From positions 133,079,205-133,143,204 of the forward strand of contig CM063502.1 in NCBI GenBank assembly GCA_032207245.1: a stretch of 64,000 nucleotides of DNA, in the 5' to 3' direction. Position 1 is the stretch's first letter, and each line of letters opens with the position of its first letter. This DNA is from Pardosa pseudoannulata (Eukaryota > Arthropoda > Arachnida > Araneae > Lycosidae). Shown piece by piece: positions 31,210-43,164 of this stretch. The notes under the pieces were generated by a model that did no database searches, was not told the DNA's origin, and saw nothing but the letters and a program-made list of their open reading frames with translations. Made by a program: the position numbers and the translations under genes.

Positions 31210-31439
31210 CTAAAAATATATACATGCATATATAAAAAAAATTTGAAATACTCTTACAAATTACGGTTCAGTATGCAATAACAAAAAATTTTTAAAAGAA
31301 TTGGTGAGGAAGCACACATACCAAAAAACTAAAATAAACACCGAACAATAATTACAATTATGTTTCTGAAGTCTCTTGAGTTCAACTTTGTCAGAAGTGC
31401 CATCACAGACCTGGAGATTGCCCTGTGCAATATATTTAT

Positions 31440-31960
31440 ATTTAGTATGAGGGCTCTTAACTCAGAATTATAATGATGAAAGAAAGATTTTAGGTGTCTG
31501 AAGACTGATGGGAAGCATGGATAATAGCTTGTTTGAGGGCCAGATCGGCAATGAGTATCCCTGTACTAAGAACTCTTTCAGTAAGCAGACTGAAGTAATC
31601 CCAATCTGCCCTTTTAAAATTCCAAATCTTCCTGTGGGCCGCCAAAGACTTTTATGTTTGTAAAGAATTACGATGGGAAGATGATTACTACGAACGCTAT
31701 CAAGTATAGTCCAGTCGCAATGTGTGTAAAGCCCAGGTCTGACAAGGAAAATGTCCAAAGCCTCGGAAGAGCCATAGCATAAAGACGTATGAAAAGGAGG
31801 ACCATTGAATAGAAAAATGAAATCCCTGTCTTCAACAGCATCCAAAAGGTCTCAGTCCCTATTATTATTCATCGAACATCCCCAGGATGAATGCTTAGCA
31901 TTAAGATCACCAAAAAATGTAGAGTTTTTATCGGTAAAGTCAAAAAATTCCACAGGTAAA
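31440..31960 (-). pseudogene. Non-LTR retrotransposon endonuclease fragment
   Basis: The minus strand reads FFGDLNAKHSSWGC, a stop, then LDAVEDRDFIFLFNGPPFHT, LDIFLVRPGL, DWTILDSVRSNHLPIVI. These match the apurinic-type endonuclease of jockey/CR1-like elements (the GDxNAxH and SDHxPI motifs; here SNH replaces SDH, losing a catalytic aspartate). RT is absent. It is a dead fragment. Confidence 0.7.
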
Positions 31961-32045
31961 TTTAAAATAACATTAATATTAAAGGCAATGCAATTTTATT
32001 GCTATTTAAAAAAGAATAAATAAGTAAGTAAAGCCTTTTAACCCT
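31955..32045 (-). repeat. Inverted fragment of the THAP-exon repeat
   Basis: The reverse complement matches about 620-705: AAAGGCTTTACTTACTTATT, AAATAGCAATAAAATTGCAT-like sequence and the ATTAATGTTA block. It is non-coding. Confidence 0.55.
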
Positions 32046-32300
32046 CCGAGTGGAGCACATCGGGGGAAAAAAAGTCTCCAAAAAATTCGCTAGCTCTTTA
32101 CTGCGTCGGTGTCGAAAGCGGTTGGATGCTTTTTGCTTCCCCCTATTCGGGTAGAATGGAATACGGGAAACCCACCCTTGTTTATTGTTTCTTTACTCCC
32201 GGCTATAAATAGTGCTCCTTCCAGAGAGACTGCCCCTTAAAACTTTCGTACCCGATCATTACTACTAAGCAATTAAAAATTTACAACATCAAAAATATGT
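32046..32300 (+). promoter_or_regulatory. TATA-like promoter candidate
   Basis: GGCTATAAATAGTGCTCC at about 32200 is a good TATA box in a GC-richer setting. It might belong to a decayed LTR or other element, but I find no partner LTR and no ORF downstream on the same strand. Confidence 0.25.
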
Positions 32301-32309
32301 CAATAAAAA

Positions 32310-32565
32310 TTATTACTATAATTAAATATTATTATTTAGGCCTTTATTTGATTTTTAAGACAGTTTATTTAATTTTAAAACTTATATTTTTATTTTTTTC
32401 CAAAACTTTTAAAATTTTTTGTTTTACTCACTATTTTTCAAATTTTTTTTCGGCTTATTTTGTACGGATGTCACTGGCCAAAAAATATTTATGTTTTACT
32501 ATCCTTAAACTTTCTACTCTCTAGTTTTGTGATATGAACTCACGAATCAACCCTTCTATCTCTTT
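32310..32565 (+). repeat. Dispersed repeat, partner of 15490-15745
   Basis: Both copies share TTATTTTGTACGGATGTCA, then AAACTTTCTACTCTC and ATGAACTCACGAATC followed by ACCCTTCTAT. The divergence is moderate. This copy lies about 70 bp left of the P-like element target duplication. Confidence 0.65.
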
Positions 32566-32679
32566 GCTCTTTTATGTGTTTATTTTTCGCTCGTTGTCAT
32601 TTTTGTGCTTACTGATAGAAGCCTCTGGATTAACGGGCTAGGCCGTGACCTTCGAGAACCAGGCCCCACAACTGTATTG

Positions 32680-32687
32680 TGACGTCA
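32680..32687. promoter_or_regulatory. Subterminal TGACGTCA palindrome (left end)
   Basis: This CRE/ATF-type palindrome is repeated at 37131-37138 near the other end. It could be an internal inverted-repeat transposase site; the right copy may also act as a promoter element 135 bp upstream of the gene's ATG. Confidence 0.5.
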
Positions 32688-33213
32688 CGTAAGCGAGATT
32701 TCTCCCATGTAAACAAACTAATCTAAATCCCAAGAGCAGTACGGAAAATAGGGGGATTTACGTATTTTTATGCTTAAATTTATATTATAACATTTTAGTA
32801 AAGGATTTCAAGAAAAAGGTTAATGGTTAAAAAGAATTTCATCGTGCTATTTATAGAAAATTTTAAACAAGCCAAGTATTTACAAATGAACACAGTATTA
32901 CTTTCAGCGTAATAAAAGATAAGAAATTAAAATGTGCATTTAAAAACTTTTTTAAATTAACACACACTGTAAAATATATTAGTTTAACCATAAAAATTAT
33001 TTTGTCAATTCTTCTCTGAATATTTGCTACCAACTGTAAAATTCAGTTAAAAAAGGGAAAATTTTCATAAAGAAAATAACAGTACAACTAATTTTCAATT
33101 ATTTTATTTCAGTGACACACAACAAGTCATACAGAAATCGTTTATTCAATTTGTTTTAACATACTTTAGAGCAAAAAATATTTTTACACACAAACCATTT
33201 TATTTAAAGGGAA

Positions 33214-36200
33214 TTATGACAATGTTCCCAGTTTTCTTTTCGAAGACTTACATTTCTTAGAATGAGAGGCTAGAATTGCATCTGAGTTTTTTTTCTTACA
33301 AAAATTATTTAACAATATATTTGTCGCAGACCATACAATTTTTTTTACAATTAAAGTGGATGCATGAGAATTTTCACAAAACACATCTGTTTGAAGTAAG
33401 TCCCTCTCTTCTAATGCCGATATTGTAAATTCAGTAGCTACATAACGATGATTCTGCATTTTAAGAAAGTCTAGTTCATTGTGAAAGCATAATTTATTTA
33501 TAATAATGTAATTATACATTACTGCATTTACAATATGTTCGCGAGGAAACATTAGCCGGCCTCTATCTAAATTTTTTAAAAAGTCATACTCAACATTAAT
33601 ATTAAGGGTTTTATCTAGCAGATGCAATTCTTTACATGACATACAAGATTCTTTTTTCAAAACGGAATATAAACAATAACCTGCTATATAAATGATAACT
33701 GGAAAGTAGGGCTTTGCATTTATAATATCTAATGGTAGTACACATATATCAGCATTGATATTTAAGAAATCACTATTTTTAAAATCCTCAGTTTCAATTA
33801 AAAAATCTTTTATTTCAATTTCACCAAAAGCTTTAGTTTGTAGTTTTAATTTTATTGCTGACTGCAATCTTAATTTGCTTTCACATTCAAACAGCTGTTG
33901 TAATGATATATTATATTGGCAACCTGCTAATTGCCTATAAAAGCCAAACCTAGCCTCTAAATCATCTGTTTGAAACTTTCCAGGTAAAATAAAATCAATA
34001 TTTAATTCTTCTTTACAGTATTTGCTGATTTGAATAATGCCATTAACAGTAACTTTTAGAGCTGCATGCGTTTCTTTAGAAAACATACCTGTTGTGCAAC
34101 ACATCTTATCCCATTCATCTAGCCAATTTAAAAATTTGTCTAGAAAAATCATTTTGATATCACTTTCACTGAATGTTAATGGGGTTTGGTAGTCATTATT
34201 TAATCTAGATCCTTTACTTATAAATTTGACATTAAATATATACCACCAAGTAAGAATTATTGTGATAAAATTTGAGGTGTCTTTGTAATGGTTTAATTTA
34301 TGTTTATCACCAAGTTCAATCAATGCCTGAACAACAAATTCATTAAATATTTGTAAAACCAAATTAACATTTTGCCTCTCTAGATTTGTAGGGAAAAGTG
34401 CCTTAAAGCTTAATTTATATCCAAATTTAATTAATGAGTTACATTCTATTTCTTGTAAATCTTTTAGTGTATTTAAACATGCTGTTTTAAAATTGTGAGG
34501 ATTGTTTATATTAAAACCTTCATCAAAATCTGGGTAGTAAAAACATTTTTCAGGATTTTTTTGATTTAGCCAGTTGTTTCTAATGCATTTCAAAAGGTGA
34601 ACACTATCAATAAGGTAAAATAGTGGCCTTTTGCTGTCTAGAGGGTGAGGATATACAAACTGAAATTTTGCTGGAGAAGTAAAATTTGACATAGCTTTTC
34701 GATTAATAGAATTATTATCTGTAATGACGCATAAAACATTAAAGCCTATTTCTTCTAAACCTACAATTATTTTTTGAGGAACAAATGCAACTCATCAGCC
34801 GTCAAAGTTTTAACAGGTAATACATGAACAACATCCTTAAATTTTGATAGAACGCTTTTAATCATAAAAACATGAGCACTTGAAGCACAAGAATTAGTAT
34901 TATAGCTTATACCTACGATATTACCTCCTTTATATTCAACATATTCTTTTAAATGGATCTCATCTAACATTAATATTACAAGTTTATCACAATTTTCTAT
35001 GAGTGAAAATTTTTTCCGGATATAATGCAAAAAATTACGGTTAAATTGCTCTTTGGATGGATTTAAATTAAAAGATGAAGACAGACGTTGAATGCTATTT
35101 TGGTGAGGAATATTTATAATGTTTGATTTTCTTATAAATCGATATGCCTGTGGAGCAATAGTGTGCAGTAAAGTTGAAAAAATTAAAGTTTCGGATGAGT
35201 ATCTAAATGCATGTTTACTCTCACAAAGAAATGAAATCTGCTCACTCAAAAACTTAATCCTATCACTATTAATTCTATCCTTACCTTCCAAAGAGTGTAA
35301 AGCATTAATGATACTACAAATAATAGGATTTCCTCCATTTTTATCACCTAATTTACCCAATGCATTAAGAATATCAGTTAACTTATTTAAATTATTAATA
35401 GGGAAAGGAAAAGAAAATTTGTCTAACTTACTTAGTTCCAGATCTCCATTAAAAATCCTAATTTCCAGTTTATCATTAATAACAGCTGAATATTTAATTT
35501 TGGGTGCAGGATGAGAAGAACACAAATTATCATTACCGATGATTCACATTCAATAACTGTCCAGTTTTTATCTAAACTTTTGGAGCATTCCATGAGCTCT
35601 TTAATCGAAGTAAAAGTTCTTGATTTATCATACTCTCTTTTAGATTCGTAACTATCTTTAACAGCTCTCTTTATTAATTCCTCTTCAATTTTTGCCCTTT
35701 TATCGTCTCTGCTTTCCCTAGCTAATTTATTACAAGAATGATATGATGGTAGATTAGGAAACTGAGAAGGAACAGCACCAGGAGACAGTCTATTAAAAGA
35801 AAAAGATGATTTACATTTAAGTACATTTCAAAGAATGTGATATAAAAACTATATTATCATACATTTCCTTAAAAACAAATCTATAAATTTATGAAATAAA
35901 TAAAAAATCTGGTAAAATTATTGATTTTTCTAGATAATATAATATTCTAGATCATATATTTTTTAAAGTCACAATCTCCAGTTTTCATAACCTAAATTAC
36001 AAAGGATAAACAATCTATATTAACTTTCAAAACATATGACACAATAATACTTGACGTATATTTAAAATATAATCTATTTTATTTACCTTCTAATTTTCAA
36101 GGGAGCTTCTATCACATGTCCAGTTTTTTCATCAACACCTTTAGCAGAAGTCAGAAAATCGGAATCTGTGAAGTGTAGTTCACAAACCTTAACAGAAAGA

Positions 36201-36996
36201 AAAATTAATTGATTATATGCATAAAATATATTGCATGCTTATATTAATAACTTAATATAAAATATTATAACAGGCATGAAAACAAGTCATAGGCTTGAAA
36301 ATACTGATTTTACTGACCAAAATTGAAAAAATGAGGACCAAAATACTGATTTTTAAAACTACTGACCAAATTCAGTACAGTAATTGACAAATAAAAAGTT
36401 AAATTTTCGCACAACTACAGTGAAGTTCTAAGATGTGATATGGTCAAGACTGATAAACCCAAAATATATTTGGAAAGGATGGGGGTGATAAAATACAAAA
36501 ACATGCGAAAAACTATTTTTTCATCAAACAATGACTTCACTGGCTAAATTCTAAAAACTGCACAATACTGACCTATCTTAAAAAATACTGACAATTTTTT
36601 TTTATCTCTGATATATGTAAATAACTTATACAAATACTGCTTAATATAGAGAAACATTCTAATATTAGCTTAATGTAAAATACCACTTTATATTTTGGTT
36701 TGGTTTTGATCAGGAGGGCTAACTAACTTATGATAATATTAATTTATAGTTATTACAAACACACACAATTATAAAGATATGAATAAAACTTTCAACAGTA
36801 AATGGACAAAGTTTAGAAGTAAAATAATAATAAATTAACTTACCCTGCTATATTTTGAAGGGGTAAAATTCTCTCGCTTAATAGCAACAATCCACTTTTT
36901 TGACAATTCTGGATCTTTTGGAAAGCTGTAAACTTTAAACTTCGGTCCGTTTTTATAATTAGTGTTGCACAATGGTACTACACATGGACTAGGCAT
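33214..36996 (-). pseudogene. THAP9-like P-element transposase, three exons, two frameshifts
   Basis: Exon 1 (36996-36844) encodes 51 residues opening MPSPCVVPLCN with a THAP pattern. After a GTAAGT intron, exon 2 (36187-36087) supplies VCELHFTD, completing C2CH. After a GTAAAT intron, exon 3 (35789-33214) carries the transposase. The catalytic core appears complete: VILMLDEIHLKEY (first D), VITDNNSINRKAM (second D) and TDDLEARFGFYRQLAG (E), with LFYLIDSVHLLKCIRNNW between. The length of about 940 codons is close to human THAP9. Two one-base frame breaks occur: near 35525-35540, and at an A6 run near 34766 where one more A would restore the frame. Both may be sequencing errors or recent mutations. 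Confidence 0.85.
36290..36600. repeat. Repeat within intron 1 of the P-like transposase
   Basis: The region is built of AATACTGA and GACCAAA motifs and matches the reverse complement of 28101-28370. It lies wholly inside intron 1 (36188-36843). Confidence 0.5.
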
Positions 36997-37193
36997 TGTA
37001 AATTAAAAATAATCCAGTTTTTCTAGACTGTAAGCAAAATTGCAAGGGCTAGTAAAGCACGTGCACAGAAATCCGCCGGAGTATATCCCTCAAAGTATCC
37101 CACAGGTGCAGTTACTGGATCTCGCTGAGCTGACGTCACAGCTAGGGAGAGATTCAGTTGTGGGGCCTGGTTCTCGAAGGTCACGGCTAGGCC

Positions 37194-38274
37194 CACAGAG
37201 TCCAGTTGCATCACCACCTTTGATGCCTTTGATGAGACTGCCCCGAAGGGGTTCCATTGTAACCCGGTGCCTGCGAAAGTACTATAGTCTTATCTATCGG
37301 TTTGACCCAAACGGGGTCTTTCTGTGAAGCTGTGAGACTTTGAGTTAAAAATTGTTTTGGCTCATCTCTTTTTCAAAGCAGTTTTTAGGTTAAGTGTGCA
37401 CAGATGCCTGTAGAAAATATTTTTGTTTTTGAAGGAATGTAGTTTTAAAATTCTTATATGAATTTAGTAAGAATCTTATGTCTTTATAGTTTACCAACTT
37501 TCAAAAGTTTTTATCGGGTACTGAAACTGAATTATGAAAACTTCTCTAAAATAAATAATACTGTTTCCGTACATTCGGAAAATATTTAAAAAAAATAAAT
37601 AAATATATGTTAAAAAATTACACAGAATTATTTAAAATATAGTTGTTTTAACAAGATTAAAAAAAAAAAAACATTTAAATCTGTAAAACAACTTATAATT
37701 TTATAATCAACTCTGTTTTATATAACTCATTATGATTCACAAAAAAATTAATGTTTTATAGTTGTGTTTTAACATTTTAAAACTTTCTTTTTAAACATTT
37801 ACTTTCAGCATTATAATTTCACATTTCTTAATGATGCATTAGAACAGAGTAATATGATTTTACTTTAATGTTCCCTCTTAAGCTATTTTATTAAATATAC
37901 AAATTTTGCTTTAAAAAGAACTGATGATTTTAGTAATTGTAATGTGGCACATATACGTAGCTCATAAATTGGGTATATAAATTCTATCCCATTTGTCTAT
38001 ACACATAACATTTTCAAATTAATCTTGGATTCGTTCAAATGTGTTTTACTCTGTTATGTTAGAACATAGTAATATATTATACTGTTATAATTGAAAAGTA
38101 AGAGAAGTTTATTTACTGAGGTATTGCTTCGTTAAAATGTTCAAATAATTCTTTTTTCTTTTTTTTTTTCTTAAAAAAAAAAGGTTTTTATTCCATAAGT
38201 AAAAATTTCTTCGTAGGGAATAAATCTAATTACGCAATAATCTACATCGAATAATAACACATAATATGTTGGAT

Positions 38275-38277
<3 letters not shown>
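37194..38277. other. AT-rich right flank of the P-like element
   Basis: The first 130 bp are GC-richer and non-coding; the remainder is AT-rich with no supported feature. Confidence 0.3.

Positions 38278-38336
<59 letters not shown>
38278..38336. repeat. (AT)n microsatellite
   Basis: About 29 uninterrupted AT dinucleotides are followed by TTTATTTATTTA. Confidence 0.95.
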
Positions 38337-38340
<4 letters not shown>

Positions 38341-38678
38341 TTATTTAGGTATATTTTCTTTTATTCTGTGAAGTTTTAAAAGTTTTAAGTATATAAAGTG
38401 ACAGATATAGAACAAATCAGATTGTTTTTAAGTTTCTTGTAGGAACAAGAGTAAATGCTAAATTTTATGACCTTTTCTTATTCATTTTTTTTTTGTTTTT
38501 TTTTTTTTTTTTTTTTTGTATTTTGTTGCTATTTTTAAGGGTAAGTAAATACTTAAAACTAGTTCTAGGTATTCATATTACATAGGATGTACACGTGTTG
38601 ATCTCTGTCAACATTAACATTTGTACATAATTTTAAACTATCATAAACTTTTTCAGTTTGAGTGAAAATGTAATAGGG

Positions 38679-38740
38679 TAGGGAACTGCACTTCGGAACT
38701 GGAATTCGTGGGCTTGAATCCCACTGATGGAATGACCCCA
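38679..38740 (+). repeat. SINE head fragment
   Basis: GGGTAGGGAACTGCACTTCGG and GAATTCGTGGGCTTGAATCCCACTG resemble the tRNA-like head of the SINE at 766, with a B-box-like GCTTGAATCC. The body and tail are absent. Confidence 0.55.
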
Positions 38741-39314
38741 TTGATGACTTATTTGCATTTTTTTAAAACTATAGATCTAAAGTTCTAAAAGTTTTAAGAA
38801 AATGTGGTAAAATTTGATAAATTTGATTCAATACTCTTTTTTTAATTATCACTTCCTAGCTCAGAAGTTTGAGCTAAAAAACTATTAATATATTGAAGAT
38901 TTAACAAATGATTAATACTTGTCGTCCAATTCAAGTGTGAAATACATTTTTTAAGAAAATATGGTACCCTTTGGAAGGTTTTAATTTTATTTTTCTTAGT
39001 TTTACAGTAAACATTTTAATTATTTTTATATTTTAGAAAAAAACTGTAGTTAAATACAAAAACCTTTTAAGTTATGCAATAAGTCCCCACTCTAGATGGG
39101 GAAGGGGCATTTTTTCTGGGTAGCACTTAAGTTGTGAATGCGAGAAAAATATAAATATATTAAAATTAAACAGCGATTTCATCGAAATTTACACATATCA
39201 ATTTATTTATTTATTTATTGCTAAACATTGACCTTTCCTATTTATATAATTTATATTTAAAAGCTAAAGATATTTATAATCCTTAATTTACTATATTAAT
39301 TTACATAAAAGTTG

Positions 39315-39321
<7 letters not shown>

Positions 39322-39365
<44 letters not shown>
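39322..39365. repeat. Poly(T) run of 44
   Basis: An uninterrupted T run, equivalent to a poly(A) tail on the minus strand. A retroposed transcript on that strand is possible, but no coding match was recognised to its right. The open frame at 39606-39968 has no domain signature. Confidence 0.8.
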
Positions 39366-39368
<3 letters not shown>

Positions 39369-40202
39369 ATAAATAATACAATTTCTCCATCGAAGAAGAG
39401 GTTGAAATGCGATCTGCTGAGTATCAGGTATATTGACTTTTAAATCTGAATTACCCTTGAATGGAAATCTTTAAGGACTTCGATTAGAAACCGAAGCATT
39501 CACTATACTCACTCTCCAGTGATATATCTTCTGATTAATTTTTAGAGGAAGAAAATTTATCTAAATAGTCACTTAACAATTCTATTTCTGAAACACTAAA
39601 CATTTCTAAGTCAAGTTTGGGTAAGAAAATTTAATGACAAATGAACGAAAAAGCCTAAACTTTTGTTCGCTTGAAAGGCATTTTATTGTAGGTGTAAAGT
39701 CAACTCCCCATGCAGTCAGAACGCAGAGATGAAACTCACTGTTAAGGCTAAAACGCTTTCTAACCAGAGAAGGTAGAGTAAAATAGACACAAAGAATTTC
39801 CTGCACATCCAACATTTGTAAGTAACACAAACTGGACAAATTGAATATTTCATTTCCTATTGCTATCTCCCCCAGGACGAAGGCTCGAAGGTCACGACTA
39901 GGGCTGTTTAAGAAAAAAGGGTCCGCATCAAGCGGCACTGCACGGGGTGACATAATTATCGGAAGCAAATAACTTAATGGGCAGCAATTTCAAACAACTG
40001 AATCATACTAAGAAAATCTACTTTACTCTCCCATAATATGCGTGAAGATTCGCCAATAATTTAAGAAAATTTTCAAGCATTGTAGCTATTATGTAATCGA
40101 AAATTGAACCCATTTTTATTTGCAAATATAGAGAATAAACAGAAAGAAGCATTAAAAACTGTCTTGGCTTTAATGAACAAATAACAAAGTAAGGCCAGTT
40201 AA

Positions 40203-40318
40203 AATTATTCACCCCCAGATTTCTTTTGAAAATATGTTTTAATTATTTTCATTGTTGAAAATAATCTCTCAGTAGATACGAGGAAATCTGCTGACATATT
40301 AAAGAGAGAATGAGTTGT
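40203..40318 (-). pseudogene. hAT transposase C-terminal fragment
   Basis: The minus strand reads MSADFLVSTERLFSTMKIIK and TYF before a stop. This resembles the dimerisation region of hAT transposases (the ERxFSxMKxIKTYL stretch). It is very short, and the rest of the transposase is not visible. Confidence 0.45.
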
Positions 40319-40321
40319 GCG

Positions 40322-40375
40322 CAGGGCCGTAGCCAGAAATTATTTTTGTAGGGGGATCAAGGAGGAACGACATTA
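40322..40375 (+). repeat. Transposon terminus-like sequence
   Basis: CAGGGCCGTAGCCAGAAATT followed by a GGGGG-containing stretch resembles the common CAGGG.CGTAGCCAG ends of hAT-like elements. No matching inverted end was found in the window. Confidence 0.4.
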
Positions 40376-40462
40376 TTATTTGTAAATGATACTCTAGTAA
40401 AACTACATGTTTTGGTATGCGTGTATACCTCTAATGAGTATTATTACACAAATGTAGTTTCA

Positions 40463-40463
<1 letters not shown>

Positions 40464-40508
<45 letters not shown>
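40464..40508 (+). repeat. Poly(A) run of 45
   Basis: An uninterrupted A run with no AATAAA immediately upstream. It may be a retroposition tail. Confidence 0.8.
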
Positions 40509-40510
<2 letters not shown>

Positions 40511-40794
40511 TATAACGAACAATTTTAAAGCTTCGAAAACTTGTCATGAAGTTACTACACAAGGAATTTAATAGTAAAATAAACATTGAAAAGAAATAAA
40601 CTATACATGACATTAAATTCTAACTTATAAAACAAGTATAGCCGAAGAAAAATCAAATTTTGGAAAGAATATGAAGAAGTTAAATTTTTTTCTGTCTGTA
40701 ATATATATATGCTTGCCTTAATGATTTACAAAAAAAAAATTTGAATAATTATTGCCAAATTTCTAAAAATATACATTCTTTAAATCACCACGAC

Positions 40795-40962
40795 CGAACG
40801 ATGAATGATGGATAGGGCGCTGCTCATCGGTGCACAACTCGTAGGTTCAAATCCCACTGCTGACATGGATGTACGTAGCCGTTAGAAAGGCAGTAGGTCC
40901 TGATAATAAAAGTTCTCGTGTACTAAAATAGTAAACCGTAGCACTCTAAACCAAACTAATTC
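40795..40962 (+). repeat. tRNA-derived SINE, diverged near-complete copy
   Basis: It has an A-box-like GGATAGGGCGCTG, a B box GGTTCAAATCC, then GACATGGATGTACGTAGCCG, CTCGTGTACTAAAATAGTAA and CCGTAGCACTCTAAACCAAAC. The order matches 766-950. No clear target duplication is seen. Confidence 0.7.
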
Positions 40963-42885
40963 TGCTCGTAAAAAATTGTAATAAATGCAGTTAAAATATA
41001 AATAAAATATTTATATCATAGACTTTTTTAAACTATTGAAAGTAACTAGAAGAACGATAATTTATTCATATTGTTGCAATCAGTATACTTTATTTCAAAA
41101 AAGGGTTCTAATAGGTTTACTATAAATACACAAATGTCATATGTGCTGTAGTAGTTTTTCATGAGTAAGGAGATTAATTACTATTGAAGAATCACTCATA
41201 AGTAATAATATTAATTGATATATTTCGATGTAAATCAACAATGTTGTAACCTTTCCGAAGATTATGTTAGATTATTTAAATTTATAATTTTATTATTATT
41301 TACCGTATAAATATATATAAATATACTATATATCTCCACTTTCCACACAAAAGAAAAAAATAGGGGTGATTGCTAATAAGATTTTCTTTATATTTCCTCC
41401 CCCTTATCTATCAACATTATGCTACGTATTTTTTTTTTTTTTTAAACTTTTTCTACAAATTTATCATATTTATATCAGTAAGACACAGAAATATCCGGTG
41501 ATAGACTTTCATAGTTTGAATTTCTTTCTGATTTAGCTATACACAATAACTAGACTAAATTAATTTATTTGGAGCTATTCTGTAAATAAGAATCTGTCTT
41601 CAGAAACTCAACGCGAAGCCCTCCTAACAGAAAAATCCTAACAATAGATTACGGAAAATGAGCGAATATCGTTTCTTGGGACGAATGACCACAAGGGGGA
41701 ACCTTCAAACACAAAAGCCACGGGGTTCAGGTAGGAACAGCATTTCCGGCTAGCAACCGAGCAAGATTTGTAGTTAAAAATAGAACTTTTAAGGTTTTTT
41801 CTAAGAACATAACTGTCCATGTTCATGCATAACTAGGCAAATAGTGCACACACATAGAATGTCTTTCTACGCATAATTTTTTTTAGAATTTCGGGGGGGG
41901 GATAGGAGGTTTTTTTTTTTGGACAGTCCTATGTTATAACACCTTAAGAATCGTGTTTATGAAGTCGAAGGCCCTTACAATTATTATAGAATAATTATAC
42001 AATTTTAATTCCGAAAAATCACCAATTTTCCAGAAAAAATAATCTGGTACATTCATACTTGTATAACTATTATTAAATAAGTCAAAGTAAATGCTAGAAA
42101 TAGAAATAGTTTTCTATACTACATACTCAACTTTATCTTTTTTTAATTTTAATGTTAGATGAACCTTTGTTACTAAAAATAAATATGTTTCAAAGTTAAA
42201 CTAAATATATTCTGAAAATCTTCAATTATATCCAACTAAAATTTAAGAAAACTTTTAATTTTATGAGTTAATTCATTGCATAAACTCTTAAAATTGAACA
42301 GATGGTTACATTTGATTATTTATATAAAATCGTTGAATGCATCCTTGGGGAGGAGTAGATTGGAGATTTTAAAGATTTAATCAAATGGCCACAAAAATGC
42401 TGACAATTATTTGTTTTTGTATATAAATTTTTGCCGTAATTAAATTATTAAATATCCTAAAAATATCAATAAAAATGTATAGAATTTGCTAATGCCAACC
42501 TTTTGGAACAATTATCAAGAATCAGGCTAACTGGGTTGGGTAATCTGAGATTTGGTTTCACGTAATTATGAACTGCAGCATTCTTTGGTCCCCTGGAATT
42601 CCTTTCCCCTGGAAGGAATTTGTCTGCCTGGATTTGTTCTTTAGATTTAAAATTTGTTGATAGAACATTGATTACAAAAATAAAAATCTTCCATAGAAGA
42701 ACAAAATTAAAATTCATGTGAGTTATATAGTTGAATAGTGAGAGAATACGAAATATTTCAATAATTCTCAGAATAAAGTTATATATAAGGGTAGGAATTT
42801 TATCACCCCCCCCCCAAATATATTACTCTGAAAAATCACATACATTCACTTTCCAAATATTCTACGCTGCAGCATAGTGTATGCT
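40963..42885. other. AT-rich sequence without recognised gene
   Basis: Short open frames, for example 41638-41826 and 42466-42717 on the minus strand, show no domain I recognise. A G8 run lies near 41894. Confidence 0.3.
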
Positions 42886-42975
42886 AGGCACTACACTATA
42901 GCAGTGAGCTGTCTTTCGGTACTGATATGCGAGGGTTCCAATCCCGCTGCTTACATGGATATTCAAAAATAAAAA
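42886..42975 (+). repeat. SINE head fragment
   Basis: The B-box-like GGGTTCCAATCCCGCTG followed by CTTACATGGATATTC corresponds to the SINE head. Upstream, GCAGTGAGCTGTCTTTCGGTA resembles the A-box region. It is truncated before the CCCTCGTG body. Confidence 0.5.
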
Positions 42976-43079
42976 AATACTGCAGCAATGCAAGAATAAC
43001 CATTCTACCTTCGCCTGTGTTGAGATGAAACAGAAATTTCGCAAAGAAATATTTTTATATTAGGCTATAATTTCAATAA

Positions 43080-43082
<3 letters not shown>

Positions 43083-43160
<78 letters not shown>
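43083..43160. repeat. (AT)n microsatellite
   Basis: About 39 AT dinucleotides without interruption. Confidence 0.95.

Positions 43161-43164
<4 letters not shown>

Larger units (their letters stand above)
32636..37193 (-). mobile_element. Complete P-element-like transposon with TIRs and target duplication
   Basis: Perfect 30-bp terminal inverted repeats lie at 32645-32674 and 37155-37184 (outer end GTGACCTTCGAGAACC). GGCTAGGCC flanks both sides (32636-32644 and 37185-37193); P elements make 8-bp duplications, so one base may belong to the TIR. Each end also holds the palindrome TGACGTCA, about 36-47 bp inside. The interior carries one three-exon gene on the minus strand encoding a THAP domain and a P-type transposase. 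The element spans about 4,540 bp. Confidence 0.9.

Noticed and set aside
30989..31213. Open frame ending in about 20 lysines
   Set aside because: The lysines are translation of the poly(A) tail, and the upstream part has no domain signature.
32200..32220. TATA box as promoter of a host gene
   Set aside because: No coding sequence follows on the same strand before the P-like element; kept only as a weak candidate feature.
33755..33940. Plus-strand open frame opposite the P-like transposase
   Set aside because: It overlaps a well-supported coding exon on the other strand and has no motif.
39606..39968. 120-codon minus-strand open frame
   Set aside because: No domain, no good start context and no homologous copy in the window; not enough to call a gene.
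41638..41826. 62-codon minus-strand open frame
   Set aside because: Length is within what chance allows and no motif is recognised.
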